Assembly: GCF_036067295.1 (NCBI RefSeq)
Contig: NZ_CP107954.1
Span: forward strand, 5,890,001 to 5,954,000
Length of the DNA stretch: 64,000 bases
From: Kribbella sp. NBC_00382
Lineage (GTDB): Bacteria > Actinomycetota > Actinomycetes > Propionibacteriales > Kribbellaceae
Direction: 5' to 3'
The position numbers and the translations under genes were made by a program. This document shows, piece after piece, positions 44,140 through 52,408 of this stretch. Below the pieces are notes generated by a model that saw only the letters and a program-made list of their open reading frames with translations, searched no databases and had not been told where the DNA came from. Each line of letters starts with the position of its first letter. Positions within the stretch are counted from its first letter, which is position 1.

Positions 44140-44934
44140 ATGGGGCGTTCGCATGCGTTGTCCGGTTGGTGCGCAGGGCTCGCGGTCGCGCCGCTGGTGG
44201 GCCTGACGACGGTCGCCGAGGTGGTGCCGTTCGCCGCCGCGACAGCCGGCTATGCGTTGCTGCCGGACCTCGATCATCCGGGTGCGGGTGCGTCCCGGTT
44301 GCTCGGGCCGATCACTGGGTTCGTGTCGAGCGTGGTGCGCGCCTTCTCGAGTTTGCTGTACTCGCTGACGAAGGGGCCGCGCGACGAGGACAGTACGGGT
44401 CAGCACCGGCATGCGAGTCATACGCTGGCGGCCGCGATCGCGCTGGGCTTCGCGACGTCGAGCGCCGGCGCGGCGGGTGGCTGGCGCGCAGTACTGGCCG
44501 TTGCTCTGGTCGGGTTGCTGCTGGCCGCTGACGCGCTCGGCGACTGGGTTGTCACGCTGGTACTGGCTGCCGGCGCCTGGACGATCGCGGGCACCTGGTT
44601 GCCGGGTGAGTCGGCGGTCCACAACCTGCACTCCGGGCTGGACGGGATCGGCAAGTGGATCGGCGTCGCTGTCGCTGTCGGCATGTTCGTGCATTGCCTG
44701 GGCGACAGCCTCACGCGGTCCGGGTGCCCGTGGCTGTGGCCACTGCCGATCCGCGGCGAGACCTGGTACGAGATCCGCCTGCCGCGACTGCTGCGCTTCC
44801 GCACCGGCGGCTGGGTGGAGAACCTGCTGATCGTTCCCGTACTGGTCGTCGCGGGCGTGTTGCTGCTGCCGGGCGCGATCCAGTTCCTGGCGGACGTCTT
44901 CGACGCGGTGGGTGTGAGTGTGGCGCGCCGCTAG
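44140..44934 (+). CDS. YdjM-like inner membrane protein (metal-dependent hydrolase family)
   Basis: This 264-residue membrane protein matches the YdjM/DUF457 group. It has GRSHALSG at the N-terminus, LLPDLDHPGA, QHRHASHTL and VHCLGDSLTRSGCPWLWPL, all with the conserved His/Asp positions of that family, placed between about five helices. YdjM of E. coli is LexA-controlled, but no LexA box is seen here. ATG 44140 was taken; GTG 44137 directly before it is in frame. Function unproven. Confidence 0.85.
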   Translation: MGRSHALSGWCAGLAVAPLVGLTTVAEVVPFAAATAGYALLPDLDHPGAGASRLLGPITGFVSSVVRAFSSLLYSLTKGPRDEDSTGQHRHASHTLAAAIALGFATSSAGAAGGWRAVLAVALVGLLLAADALGDWVVTLVLAAGAWTIAGTWLPGESAVHNLHSGLDGIGKWIGVAVAVGMFVHCLGDSLTRSGCPWLWPLPIRGETWYEIRLPRLLRFRTGGWVENLLIVPVLVVAGVLLLPGAIQFLADVFDAVGVSVARR

Positions 44935-45180
44935 GGTCCGACCAGCGGCCGGCGCACCACACTCACCAGGGGGACGCCTCTTGCTGAACCCAGTTTCACC
45001 CGTGCAGCATCCGCCTGGCCCAGGATCTGCCTGTCCGAATCCGGCATGGCAAGAACCTGACGCGCGGATAAGTGAACGGATAGTGAAGAGGTGATCGCGG
45101 AGAGTACTCGCAGGAAGTTTTTCGGATTTTTTTGGTGGAAGCTGTAACGACTACTGGGCCTGGCCCGATAGGACGAGTGA
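44935..45180. other. AT-richer leader region upstream of dapA
   Basis: No gene is seen. There is a near-repeat CGGATAAGTGAA / CGGATAGTGAA at about 45065-45090, and two T-runs (GTTTTTCGG, ATTTTTTTGG) at about 45115-45133, unusual for this genome. It may hold an upstream promoter or a folded RNA; nothing can be named. Confidence 0.4.
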
Positions 45181-45234
45181 GCCTGGTGGCTGCCCGGACC
45201 CCCGAGCGGACAGCCACCAGGCCTACTCATTTCT
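45181..45234 (+). terminator. Hairpin upstream of dapA, likely terminator of YdjM-like gene
   Basis: GCCTGGTGGCTG (45181-45192) and CAGCCACCAGGC (45211-45222) form a perfect 12-bp stem with an 18-base GC-rich loop, followed by CTACTCATTTCTTG. The T-run is imperfect. An attenuator role is less likely because the dapA promoter lies after it. Confidence 0.55.
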
Positions 45235-45251
45235 TGAGGCGCTGAGGGCGG

Positions 45252-45257
45252 TAATCT
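45252..45257 (+). promoter_or_regulatory. -10 box of leaderless dapA
   Basis: TAATCT ends six bases before the ATG at 45264. Confidence 0.65.
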
Positions 45258-45263
45258 GAGCCC

Positions 45264-46178
45264 ATGTCCTCTAGCGCAGACACCGCCGTCACGGCCCTTC
45301 CTTTTGGAAGGTTGACCACGGCGATGATCACCCCCTTCAAGCCCGATGGTTCGCTCGATCTCGATGCGGCGCAGAAGGTGGCCGGCAAGCTGGTCGACGA
45401 GGGCAACGATTCCCTGATCGTCAACGGCACCACCGGTGAGGCACCGACCACAACTGACGAGGAGAAGGTGCTGATCATCCGCGCCACCCTCGAGGCGGTC
45501 GGCGATCGCGCGAAGGTCGTCAGCGGGGTCGGTTCCAACAACACCGCCCACAGCGTGGAGGCCGCGAAGGCCGCTGAGGCCGCCGGCGCACATGGCCTGC
45601 TCGTGGTCACGCCGTACTACAACAAGCCCCCGCAAGAGGGCATCAAGCTGCACTTCACGGCTGTCGCCGACGCCACCGGGCTGCCCGTGATGGCCTACGA
45701 CATCCCCGGCCGGGCCGGTGTGCCGATCACCACCGAGACGCTGCTCGCGCTGGCCGAGCACCCGCGCATCGTCGCGGTGAAGGACGCCAAGGGCGATGTC
45801 GCCGCGACGACGAAGGTGCTGGCCAATTCGGACCTGTACTACTACTGCGGTGCGGATGAGCTGAACCTCGCCTGGCTGGCAATGGGCGCCGTCGGCATCG
45901 CCAGCGTCGTCGGGCATGTCGCCAGCCCGCAGTACCGGCAGTTGATCGACGCCGTCGTCGCGGGCGACCTGGAGACCGCGCGACGCATCGACCGGCAGCT
46001 GGTCCCCGCTGTCGAGGCGATCATGACGAGGACGCAGGGCGCCATCATGGTGAAGGCCGCGCTCAAGCTGGCCGGCGTGATCGAGCACGCGACGCTGCGC
46101 GCGCCGTTGGTCGAGGCGACGGGCGAGCAAGTCGACTGGCTCACCACCGATCTCAAGACGGCAGGACTGATTGCATGA
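45264..46178 (+). CDS. dapA: 4-hydroxy-tetrahydrodipicolinate synthase
   Basis: This 304-residue TIM-barrel aldolase condenses pyruvate with aspartate semialdehyde, the first committed step to diaminopimelate and lysine. It has NGTTGEAPT (hydroxyl-binding TT), the catalytic tyrosines in TPYYNKPPQEG and AYDIPGRAG, and the Schiff-base lysine in IVAVKDAKGD. The length is typical. The start is fixed by the -10 box six bases upstream. It overlaps rnj by 4 bases, the usual actinobacterial dapA-RNase J pairing. Confidence 0.97.
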   Translation: MSSSADTAVTALPFGRLTTAMITPFKPDGSLDLDAAQKVAGKLVDEGNDSLIVNGTTGEAPTTTDEEKVLIIRATLEAVGDRAKVVSGVGSNNTAHSVEAAKAAEAAGAHGLLVVTPYYNKPPQEGIKLHFTAVADATGLPVMAYDIPGRAGVPITTETLLALAEHPRIVAVKDAKGDVAATTKVLANSDLYYYCGADELNLAWLAMGAVGIASVVGHVASPQYRQLIDAVVAGDLETARRIDRQLVPAVEAIMTRTQGAIMVKAALKLAGVIEHATLRAPLVEATGEQVDWLTTDLKTAGLIA

Positions 46179-47869
46179 GCCACCCGCACCCCGATCTGCA
46201 AGCGCCGGGCCCACTCGCGCCCGGCGCGCTCCGTGTCATCCCGCTGGGCGGCCTCGGCGAGGTCGGCCGGAACATGACCGTGTTCGAGTACGACGGCAAG
46301 CTGCTGATCGTCGACTGCGGAGTGCTCTTCCCGGACGAGAACCAGCCCGGCGTCGACCTGATCCTCCCGGACTTCCAGCCGATCCGGGATCGTTTGGACG
46401 ACATCGTGGCGGTCGTCCTGACGCACGGGCACGAGGACCACATCGGCGGCCTGCCGTACCTGCTCCGCGAGCGTGGCGACATCCCGGTGGTCGGCTCGCA
46501 GCTGACCCTGGCGCTGCTCGAGGGCAAGCTCAAGGAGCACCGGCACCGCAACGTCCCGCAGCAGACCGTCGTCGAGGGCGAGACGGTGCGCTTCGGCCCG
46601 TTCGAGTGCGAGTTCGTCGCGGTCAACCACTCCATCCCGGACGCGCTCGCGGTCGCGATCCGTACTCCGGCCGGCCTGGTCCTGCACACCGGCGACTTCA
46701 AGATGGACCAGCTGCCGCTCGACAACCGGATCACCGACCTGCGCGCGTTCGCCCGGCTCGGCGAGGAGGGCGTCGACCTGTTCATGGTCGACTCCACCAA
46801 CTCCGAGGTGCCCGGCTTCACCACCCACGAGCGCGACATCGCGCCGGTGCTCGACGGCGTGTTCAGCAAGGCGTCGAAGCAGCGGATCATCGTCGCCTGC
46901 TTCGCCTCGCACGTGCACCGGGTCCAGCAGGTGATGGACGCGGCCGTGAAGCACCACCGCAAGGTCGCGTACGTCGGTCGCTCGATGGTGCGCAACATGG
47001 CGGTCGCCCGGGATCTGGGCTTCCTGACCGTGCCCGGCGACACGCTGATCGACATGCGCGAGCTCGACAACTACCCGCCCGAGCAGGTCGTGCTGGTGTC
47101 CACCGGTTCGCAGGGCGAGCCGATGTCGGCGTTGTCGCGGATCGCGGCGAACGACCATCACGTAGTACAGATCCAGCCGGGTGACACCGTCGTCCTGGCG
47201 TCGTCGCTGATCCCGGGCAACGAGAACTCGGTGTTCCGGGTGATCAACGGGCTGACCCGGCACGGCGCGAACGTGATCCACAAGGGCAACGCGCTCGTCC
47301 ACGTCTCCGGCCACGCGTCGGCGGGCGAGCTGCTCTACTGCTACAACATCGTGAAGCCGCGCAACGTGATGCCGGTGCACGGCGAGATCCGGCACCTGCA
47401 CGCGAATGCCGAGTTGGCCCGGCAGACCGGCGTACCGGAGGCCAATGTCGTCGTGGTCGAGGACGGGGTGGTGGTCGACCTGGTCAACCGCAACGCCGTC
47501 GTTGCGGGCAAGGTCGAGTGCGGCTACGTGTTCGTCGACGGCTCGACCGTGGGCGATATCACCGAGACCTCGCTGAAGGACCGGAGGATTCTCGGCGACG
47601 AGGGTTTCATCTCGGTGATCGCCGTGATGGACTCTGTCACCGGCAAACTGATGGCCGGGCCGGAGATCCAGGCGCGCGGGTTCGCCGAGGACGACACTGT
47701 CTTCGACGAGCTGCGGCCGAAGATCGAGGCGGAGATCGAGAAGGCGATCGGGAGCGGGGTGGACGACATGTACCAGCTGCAGCAGGTGATCCGCCGCGTG
47801 GTCGGCAAGTGGGTCAGCGACACGCACCGTCGCCGGCCGATGATCATCCCGGTCGTCGTGCAGTCCTAA
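46175..47869 (+). CDS. rnj: Ribonuclease J
   Basis: This 564-residue beta-CASP metallo-beta-lactamase has both endonuclease and 5'-3' exonuclease activity in the family and works in mRNA turnover and rRNA maturation. The zinc motif LTHGHEDHIGG lies near residue 85, with NHSIPDA and HTGDFKMDQ following, the beta-CASP insert, and the C-terminal domain with PVHGEIRHLHANA. It starts in an ATGA overlap with dapA. Confidence 0.96.
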   Translation: MSHPHPDLQAPGPLAPGALRVIPLGGLGEVGRNMTVFEYDGKLLIVDCGVLFPDENQPGVDLILPDFQPIRDRLDDIVAVVLTHGHEDHIGGLPYLLRERGDIPVVGSQLTLALLEGKLKEHRHRNVPQQTVVEGETVRFGPFECEFVAVNHSIPDALAVAIRTPAGLVLHTGDFKMDQLPLDNRITDLRAFARLGEEGVDLFMVDSTNSEVPGFTTHERDIAPVLDGVFSKASKQRIIVACFASHVHRVQQVMDAAVKHHRKVAYVGRSMVRNMAVARDLGFLTVPGDTLIDMRELDNYPPEQVVLVSTGSQGEPMSALSRIAANDHHVVQIQPGDTVVLASSLIPGNENSVFRVINGLTRHGANVIHKGNALVHVSGHASAGELLYCYNIVKPRNVMPVHGEIRHLHANAELARQTGVPEANVVVVEDGVVVDLVNRNAVVAGKVECGYVFVDGSTVGDITETSLKDRRILGDEGFISVIAVMDSVTGKLMAGPEIQARGFAEDDTVFDELRPKIEAEIEKAIGSGVDDMYQLQQVIRRVVGKWVSDTHRRRPMIIPVVVQS

Positions 47870-47887
47870 CAGAGGGGTGGGCCAGTT

Positions 47888-48919
47888 GTGAGTATCACTG
47901 GTGTGAATGGAGCCGGGCAGCGCCGGCCCACCATGAAAGAGGTCGCGGCCCGGGCGGGCGTGGCGCTCAAGACCGTCTCCCGGGTGGTCAACGAGGAGCC
48001 GAACGTCAGCCCGGAGCTGACCGCGAAGGTCCAGGCCGCGATCAAGGACCTGAACTACACGCCGAACGAGAGCGCCCGGATGCTGCGCCGCGGCAAGACC
48101 GGCACGATCGCGGTCGTCATCCGCGACATCGGCGACCCGTTCTTCGCCTCGCTCGGCCGTGCGGTCGAGCTGTGGGCGCGGGGGAGCGGTTCGGTCGTGA
48201 TGATCGGGCTGACCGACGAGGACCCCGAGCGTGAGCGGGACGTCTGCCTGGAGTTCGTTGCCCGGCGCCCGGATGCGCTGATCATGGCGCCGATCGGGGA
48301 GACCCAGGACTACCTGGCCCCGCACGTGGACGCGGGCATGGCGGTCGTGACGATCGACCGGCCGGCGCACGGGATCGAGGCCGACGCGGTACTGGCCGAC
48401 AACGCCGGTGGCATCGACCAGGCGATCGATCACCTGGTTCGGCAGGGGCATCGCCGGATCGCGTACCTCGGTGACGACGAGCGGATCTTCACGGCTCGCG
48501 AGCGCGTCGTGGCCTACCGGGCCGCGATGGCTCGGCACCGGATCGACGTCGACGAGGACCTGGTCCACCTGTCCGAGCCGACGACGGAGGGGATCGGGAT
48601 CACGCTGTCCGCAGTACTGGACCGCCCCGAGCCCGCGACGGCCATTCTGTCGGCGAACAACATGACGACTGCGGAGGTACTGCGGGGGATGGCGGGCCGG
48701 CGCGATCGCGTGGCGCTGGTGTCGTTCGACGACCTGGCGCTCGGCGACCTGCTCAGCCCCGGACTGACCGCGGTGGCGCAGTCGGCCGACGTGATGGCCC
48801 GTACTGCGATCCAGCTGATGACCGAGCGGCTGCCCGAGCCGCACCGTCCGGGCCGGACGGTCAGGGTGCCGGTGAAGTTGACGATTCGCGGCTCGGGGGA
48901 GATTCCTCCGTCGAGCTGA
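47888..48919 (+). CDS. LacI-family transcriptional regulator
   Basis: This 343-residue repressor has an N-terminal HTH (about residues 15-62, TMKEVAARAGVALKTVSRVV) with the hinge helix (SARMLRRGKTGTIAVV) and a periplasmic-binding-protein-like sugar domain. The GTG start lies 18 bases after rnj. Its target is unknown; the LacI-type palindrome before the GH76 gene at 12295 is one candidate within the window. Its 3' end overlaps the convergent membrane-protein gene by 59 bases. Confidence 0.93.
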   Translation: MSITGVNGAGQRRPTMKEVAARAGVALKTVSRVVNEEPNVSPELTAKVQAAIKDLNYTPNESARMLRRGKTGTIAVVIRDIGDPFFASLGRAVELWARGSGSVVMIGLTDEDPERERDVCLEFVARRPDALIMAPIGETQDYLAPHVDAGMAVVTIDRPAHGIEADAVLADNAGGIDQAIDHLVRQGHRRIAYLGDDERIFTARERVVAYRAAMARHRIDVDEDLVHLSEPTTEGIGITLSAVLDRPEPATAILSANNMTTAEVLRGMAGRRDRVALVSFDDLALGDLLSPGLTAVAQSADVMARTAIQLMTERLPEPHRPGRTVRVPVKLTIRGSGEIPPSS

Positions 48920-49733
48920 CCTCGCCGTACCGGGCAAGGGCCAGGGCGGCCGCGATCGCTAGCGCGAAACCGGCCGCCGCCGGTACTACGAACCCATGGC
49001 GGGTCCGGTCGCCCAGCGCCAGGATGCCGACGGCGGCCGGGAAGACTGTCTCGCCGACGACGAGCATGGCCGTCGCGGTCGTGATGCTGCCGCGTTGCAG
49101 CGCCGAGGCGAAGAACAGCATCGCCCCGGCCCCCGCGACGACGGCCGTGTACACGGCGGGCTCGGTGAGCAGGTCGAGCAGTTTGAAGCTGGGGATAACC
49201 CGCCCCGAGATCGCCACCACACCAAAGCTCAGCCCGGCGACCAGGCCGAGCAGCGGTGCCCGCAACCTCTTGGGTGCCAGCCCTGCGGACAGGCCGATGG
49301 CGACGAGCGCCAGCGTTGCGATGACGAGGCCCCAGCGGAAGCCGCTGCCGATCGAGGCGGCGCCTTCGCTCTCCGCGGACAGCCCGAGCAGCCCGAGGCC
49401 GACGCAGACAGCGCCGACCGCCGCCCACTCGCGGCGGCCCAGCCTGATGCCGAGGAATCGGGCGGCTACCGCGGTGACGGCGAGGCTGGCGGCCAGCGCT
49501 GCCTGGACGACGAAGAGTGGAAGCACCTGCAGTGCGGCCAACTGGAACCCGAATCCACACAGGTCAAGCCCGATTCCAGCCATGAACCGCCACTGCCCGA
49601 TCACCCGGACGAGCAGCCGGGGATCGACGCCCTCACCACCGCCGGGCGTCGCCGTGGCAGCCATCGACTGCATCACCGACGCCAGGCCATAGGCCAGAGC
49701 GGCAGCCAGGGCGCACAGCAATCCCCACCACAT
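48861..49733 (-). CDS. DMT/EamA-like multi-pass membrane protein
   Basis: This 290-residue protein has about nine to ten hydrophobic helices from the first residues (MWWGLLCALAAALAYGLASV), in the pattern of drug/metabolite or EamA-type transporters, with a conserved-looking LVVGETVFPAAVGILALGDRTRHG near the C-terminus. A -10 box seven bases upstream supports ATG 49733 over the open frame to 49862. The last 59 bases lie inside the end of the convergent lacI gene. Substrate unknown. Confidence 0.85.
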   Translation of the reverse strand: MWWGLLCALAAALAYGLASVMQSMAATATPGGGEGVDPRLLVRVIGQWRFMAGIGLDLCGFGFQLAALQVLPLFVVQAALAASLAVTAVAARFLGIRLGRREWAAVGAVCVGLGLLGLSAESEGAASIGSGFRWGLVIATLALVAIGLSAGLAPKRLRAPLLGLVAGLSFGVVAISGRVIPSFKLLDLLTEPAVYTAVVAGAGAMLFFASALQRGSITTATAMLVVGETVFPAAVGILALGDRTRHGFVVPAAAGFALAIAAALALARYGEVSSTEESPPSRESSTSPAP

Positions 49734-49740
49734 ACGCCTC

Positions 49741-49746
49741 ACACTA
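49741..49746 (-). promoter_or_regulatory. -10 box of leaderless membrane-protein gene
   Basis: On the minus strand TAGTGT ends seven bases before the ATG at 49733, again the leaderless spacing. Confidence 0.65.
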
Positions 49747-49770
49747 CGGGGACCGAAGCTCGCCCATTCT

Positions 49771-50523
49771 TCAGGCCTTGAGGAAGGCGAGGACTGCCTC
49801 GGCCAGCTCCTCCCGATGGCTCGCCAGCGCATGGTCGGTGGGGAACAGGTGGTGTTCGGCATTCTTGTACGCCTCGACCAGCGGCAGGTGATGCTGCTCC
49901 GGCGGGGCAGCCGCGTCCCGGCTCGCCCCGATCAGGAGGACGCGGCGATCGGCCAGCTGGGGCGCGAGATCGGCGAGTCGCCATTCGGGGCCGTGGGCAA
50001 CCATCTCGTCGACGAGCGCGCGGCCGCTGGTCCCTTGCAGCGGGAGCAGGTCGCCGTCGAACGGTTCGACGTACTGGTCGGGATCAGGTGCGGTACCGGC
50101 GGCGCCGAAGTCGAAGCCCGCGATCGATACGACCGCCGGAATCGTCGGGTCGGCCGCGACGGTCTGCAGGGCGGCGAACCCACCCATGCTGTGGCCGATG
50201 ACAGTGAGCCTGGTGGCATCGACGCGCGGATCCGCGCGCAGTTGCTCGACCGCGGCCGCCGCGTCCTCGAGAACGTTGCTCCAGGCCCATGTCCCGGCCG
50301 CTCCCCACGAACCGCGGTAGTGGAAGATGAGCGTCGCGTAGCCGGCTCGCCGAAGGACGTGCGCGAGATCGAAGTTGCGCTCCCAGCCCGGAAAACCGTG
50401 CAGCAACAGCACGGCCGGATGCGGCCCGTCGCCCGCAAACAGGTGCAGTACTCCGGGCAGCTCATGACCGCCGCTGGAGACGGTGAAGGTAGTGGTGCTG
50501 GCGTACGTCAAGCGACACCTCAT
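49771..50523 (-). CDS. Alpha/beta hydrolase (dienelactone hydrolase/peptidase S9-like)
   Basis: This 250-residue hydrolase has HGFPGWERNFDLA, the nucleophile elbow IGHSMGGFAAL, the acid near LLIGASRDAAAP and the histidine in PTDHALASHR. It is divergent from the TetR gene, and the inverted repeat between them covers its upstream region, so it is the likely regulated target. The ATG at 50523 lacks a good ribosome-binding site. A substrate that also acts as TetR ligand is plausible. Confidence 0.88.
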   Translation of the reverse strand: MRCRLTYASTTTFTVSSGGHELPGVLHLFAGDGPHPAVLLLHGFPGWERNFDLAHVLRRAGYATLIFHYRGSWGAAGTWAWSNVLEDAAAAVEQLRADPRVDATRLTVIGHSMGGFAALQTVAADPTIPAVVSIAGFDFGAAGTAPDPDQYVEPFDGDLLPLQGTSGRALVDEMVAHGPEWRLADLAPQLADRRVLLIGASRDAAAPPEQHHLPLVEAYKNAEHHLFPTDHALASHREELAEAVLAFLKA

Positions 50524-50531
50524 CTGATCGA

Positions 50532-50584
50532 ACCGACCGGTACCATCGCAACGTTAGCAAGAGATGAGGCCGGTCGGTACCATC
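50532..50584. promoter_or_regulatory. TetR operator pair between hydrolase and tetR
   Basis: ACCGACCGG (50532-50540) and CCGGTCGGT (50570-50578) are perfect inverted copies, and CGGTACCATC occurs as a direct repeat at 50538-50547 and 50575-50584. The right half overlaps the TetR gene's -10. Binding would block both divergent transcripts, the standard TetR autoregulation layout. Confidence 0.75.
50578..50583 (+). promoter_or_regulatory. -10 box of leaderless tetR gene
   Basis: TACCAT ends six bases before the ATG at 50590 and lies inside the operator repeat. Confidence 0.6.
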
Positions 50585-50589
50585 TCCCC

Positions 50590-51177
50590 ATGCCCGTCGC
50601 CAAAGGAACCTCGCTCGACCCCGACAGGACCCGGGCGGCCATGCTCGACGCCGCCACCGCCGTCTTCTACGAGCGCGGGCTGGACGGAGTCGGAATCGCC
50701 GAGCTGTGCTCGTCGGTCGGAGCGTCCAAGGAGACCCTCTACCGGCACTTCGGCTCGAAGGACGGGCTGATCGCCGCTGTCCTGCAGGCGCGCAGCGATC
50801 GCAACAACGCCTGGCTGCGGCGAGCGGCGGAGACGGGTGGGGATGACCCGGTCGCTCAGCTGACCGCGGTGTTCGGCGTACTGGGGGAGTGGTTCGACCA
50901 GCCGGACTACCGCGGGTGTGCGCTGGTGAACGCGGCGACCCAGCGGCATTTCGAGCCGGCCCGCAGCATGGTGGTCCGACATCTCGACGGCTATCGGGCC
51001 TTACTCGCCCAGATCGCTGCCGCGGCGGGCGTGCCCGACCCGGACCGGGTCGGGGGTCAGTTGCTGATGCTGCTGGAGGGCGCGACCGTGATGGCCGACC
51101 ACCTCGCTCTAGGTAGGGCCGCGGCCGATGACGCGCTGGCCGCGGCGCTGCCGCTGCTCAGCCCAAGTACAGGCTGA
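50590..51177 (+). CDS. TetR-family transcriptional regulator
   Basis: This 195-residue repressor has the HTH at about residues 18-64 (AMLDAATAVFYERGLDGVGI, then SSVGASKETLYRHFGSKDGL) and an all-helical ligand domain with DQPDYRGCALVNA, a signature of the TetR group related to YcdC/AcrR. The open frame continues to 49816 on this strand, but the ATG at 50590 with its -10 and operator is clearly right. It ends directly against the convergent desaturase stop. Confidence 0.92.
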   Translation: MPVAKGTSLDPDRTRAAMLDAATAVFYERGLDGVGIAELCSSVGASKETLYRHFGSKDGLIAAVLQARSDRNNAWLRRAAETGGDDPVAQLTAVFGVLGEWFDQPDYRGCALVNAATQRHFEPARSMVVRHLDGYRALLAQIAAAAGVPDPDRVGGQLLMLLEGATVMADHLALGRAAADDALAAALPLLSPSTG

Positions 51178-52302
51178 TTACTTCCGGTACTGGCTGACCA
51201 ACGGGCACGCGAACGGGTCGCGGGCGCGCAGGCCGACGTTGTTGAGGTAGTCGACGACGATCTTGTACGACTCGAGGAACGCGACCTCGGTGTACTTCAC
51301 GCCGTGCAGCTGGCAGTACTCGCGGACGATCGGCTGGACCTGGCGCAGCGTCGGTCGCGGCATGCTCGGGAACAGGTGGTGCTCGATCTGGTAATTGAGC
51401 CCGCCCATCGCGAAATCGGTGAGGACGCCGCCGCGGATGTTGCGCGACATCAGCACCTGGCGACGGAGGAAGTCGATCTTCATCGTGGCCGGCACCAGCG
51501 GCATGCCCTTGTGGTTCGGCGCGAACGAGCCACCGAGGCAGACCCCGAAGACGGCCAGCTGCAGGCCGAGGAACGCGCTGGCCTTGCCGAGCGGCAGCAC
51601 GACGTACAGGGCGGTCACGTACAGGCCGAGCCGGGAGACGACGACTGCCGCCTCGACCCGCTCCACCTTGGTGGCGCCGCGACGGAACAGGTGTTGGAGG
51701 CTCGACACGTGCAGGCTGAGGCCCTCGAGCGTCAGCAGCGGGAAGAAGAGCCAGCCCTGGCGATCCTGGTACCACTTCATGAAGCCGCGCTTGCGCTTGG
51801 CCGCGTGGTCGGGCGTGAAGGCAACGACGCCGATGGCGATGTCGGGATCCTTGCCGAGCTGGTTCGGCGCGTTGTGGTGCTTGCTGTGCTTGTTCTTCCA
51901 CCAGGTGATACTCATCCCGGCGAGGCCACCGGCCAGCAGGCGGGCGGTCCAGTCGTTCCAGGCGGCGGAGTGGAAGATCTGCCGGTGCGCGCTGTCATGG
52001 CTGAGGAACGCGACCTGGACCAGGATCAGCGCGAGGGCACCGGCCATCAGCAACTGGAACCAGGAGTCACCGAGCAGGATGAATCCGGTGATGACACCGC
52101 CCAGCGCGGCCAGTACCAGGCCGATGCGGGTCCAGTAGTAGGTGTAGCGGCGTCGCAACAGGCCCAGATCCCGGACCGTGTGCAGCAGGTCGCTGTAGAG
52201 GCTCGCGTACTTCTGTTGCGGCCTTTGGGGGTGCGGGTCTTCGGCAAGCAGTTGCGACAAGGAGAACGCCCCATCCGGAGTGCATCGGTCGAGATGCGCC
52301 AC
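51178..52302 (-). CDS. Membrane fatty acid desaturase, front-end-like
   Basis: This 374-residue integral membrane diiron desaturase has three histidine boxes: HDSAHRQ, HSKHHNAPN and QIEHHLFP. The third is QxxHH, the form of front-end (delta-5/6-type) and sphingolipid desaturases, but no cytochrome b5 domain is fused. Helices flank the boxes. The start is uncertain: GTG 52302 gives a usual length, while TTG 52374 adds 24 residues of non-membrane character; neither has a clear ribosome-binding site. No electron-donor gene is adjacent. Confidence 0.88.
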   Translation of the reverse strand: MAHLDRCTPDGAFSLSQLLAEDPHPQRPQQKYASLYSDLLHTVRDLGLLRRRYTYYWTRIGLVLAALGGVITGFILLGDSWFQLLMAGALALILVQVAFLSHDSAHRQIFHSAAWNDWTARLLAGGLAGMSITWWKNKHSKHHNAPNQLGKDPDIAIGVVAFTPDHAAKRKRGFMKWYQDRQGWLFFPLLTLEGLSLHVSSLQHLFRRGATKVERVEAAVVVSRLGLYVTALYVVLPLGKASAFLGLQLAVFGVCLGGSFAPNHKGMPLVPATMKIDFLRRQVLMSRNIRGGVLTDFAMGGLNYQIEHHLFPSMPRPTLRQVQPIVREYCQLHGVKYTEVAFLESYKIVVDYLNNVGLRARDPFACPLVSQYRK

Positions 52303-52408
52303 CGGGTCCAGGGCAGCGCCACGAGAAGAGTGGCTGTAGCACCCAACGGAACCACGCTGGACGACCGTACGCAACCGACCGCTCGGTAGGGGCGTGGCGT
52401 GCTCAGGC

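Noticed and set aside
45842..48937. A 1031-codon minus-strand open frame across dapA, rnj and lacI
   Set aside because: It is antisense to three well-recognised genes, is rich in Arg, Asp, His and Val as expected from reversed GC-rich codons, and matches no protein type.
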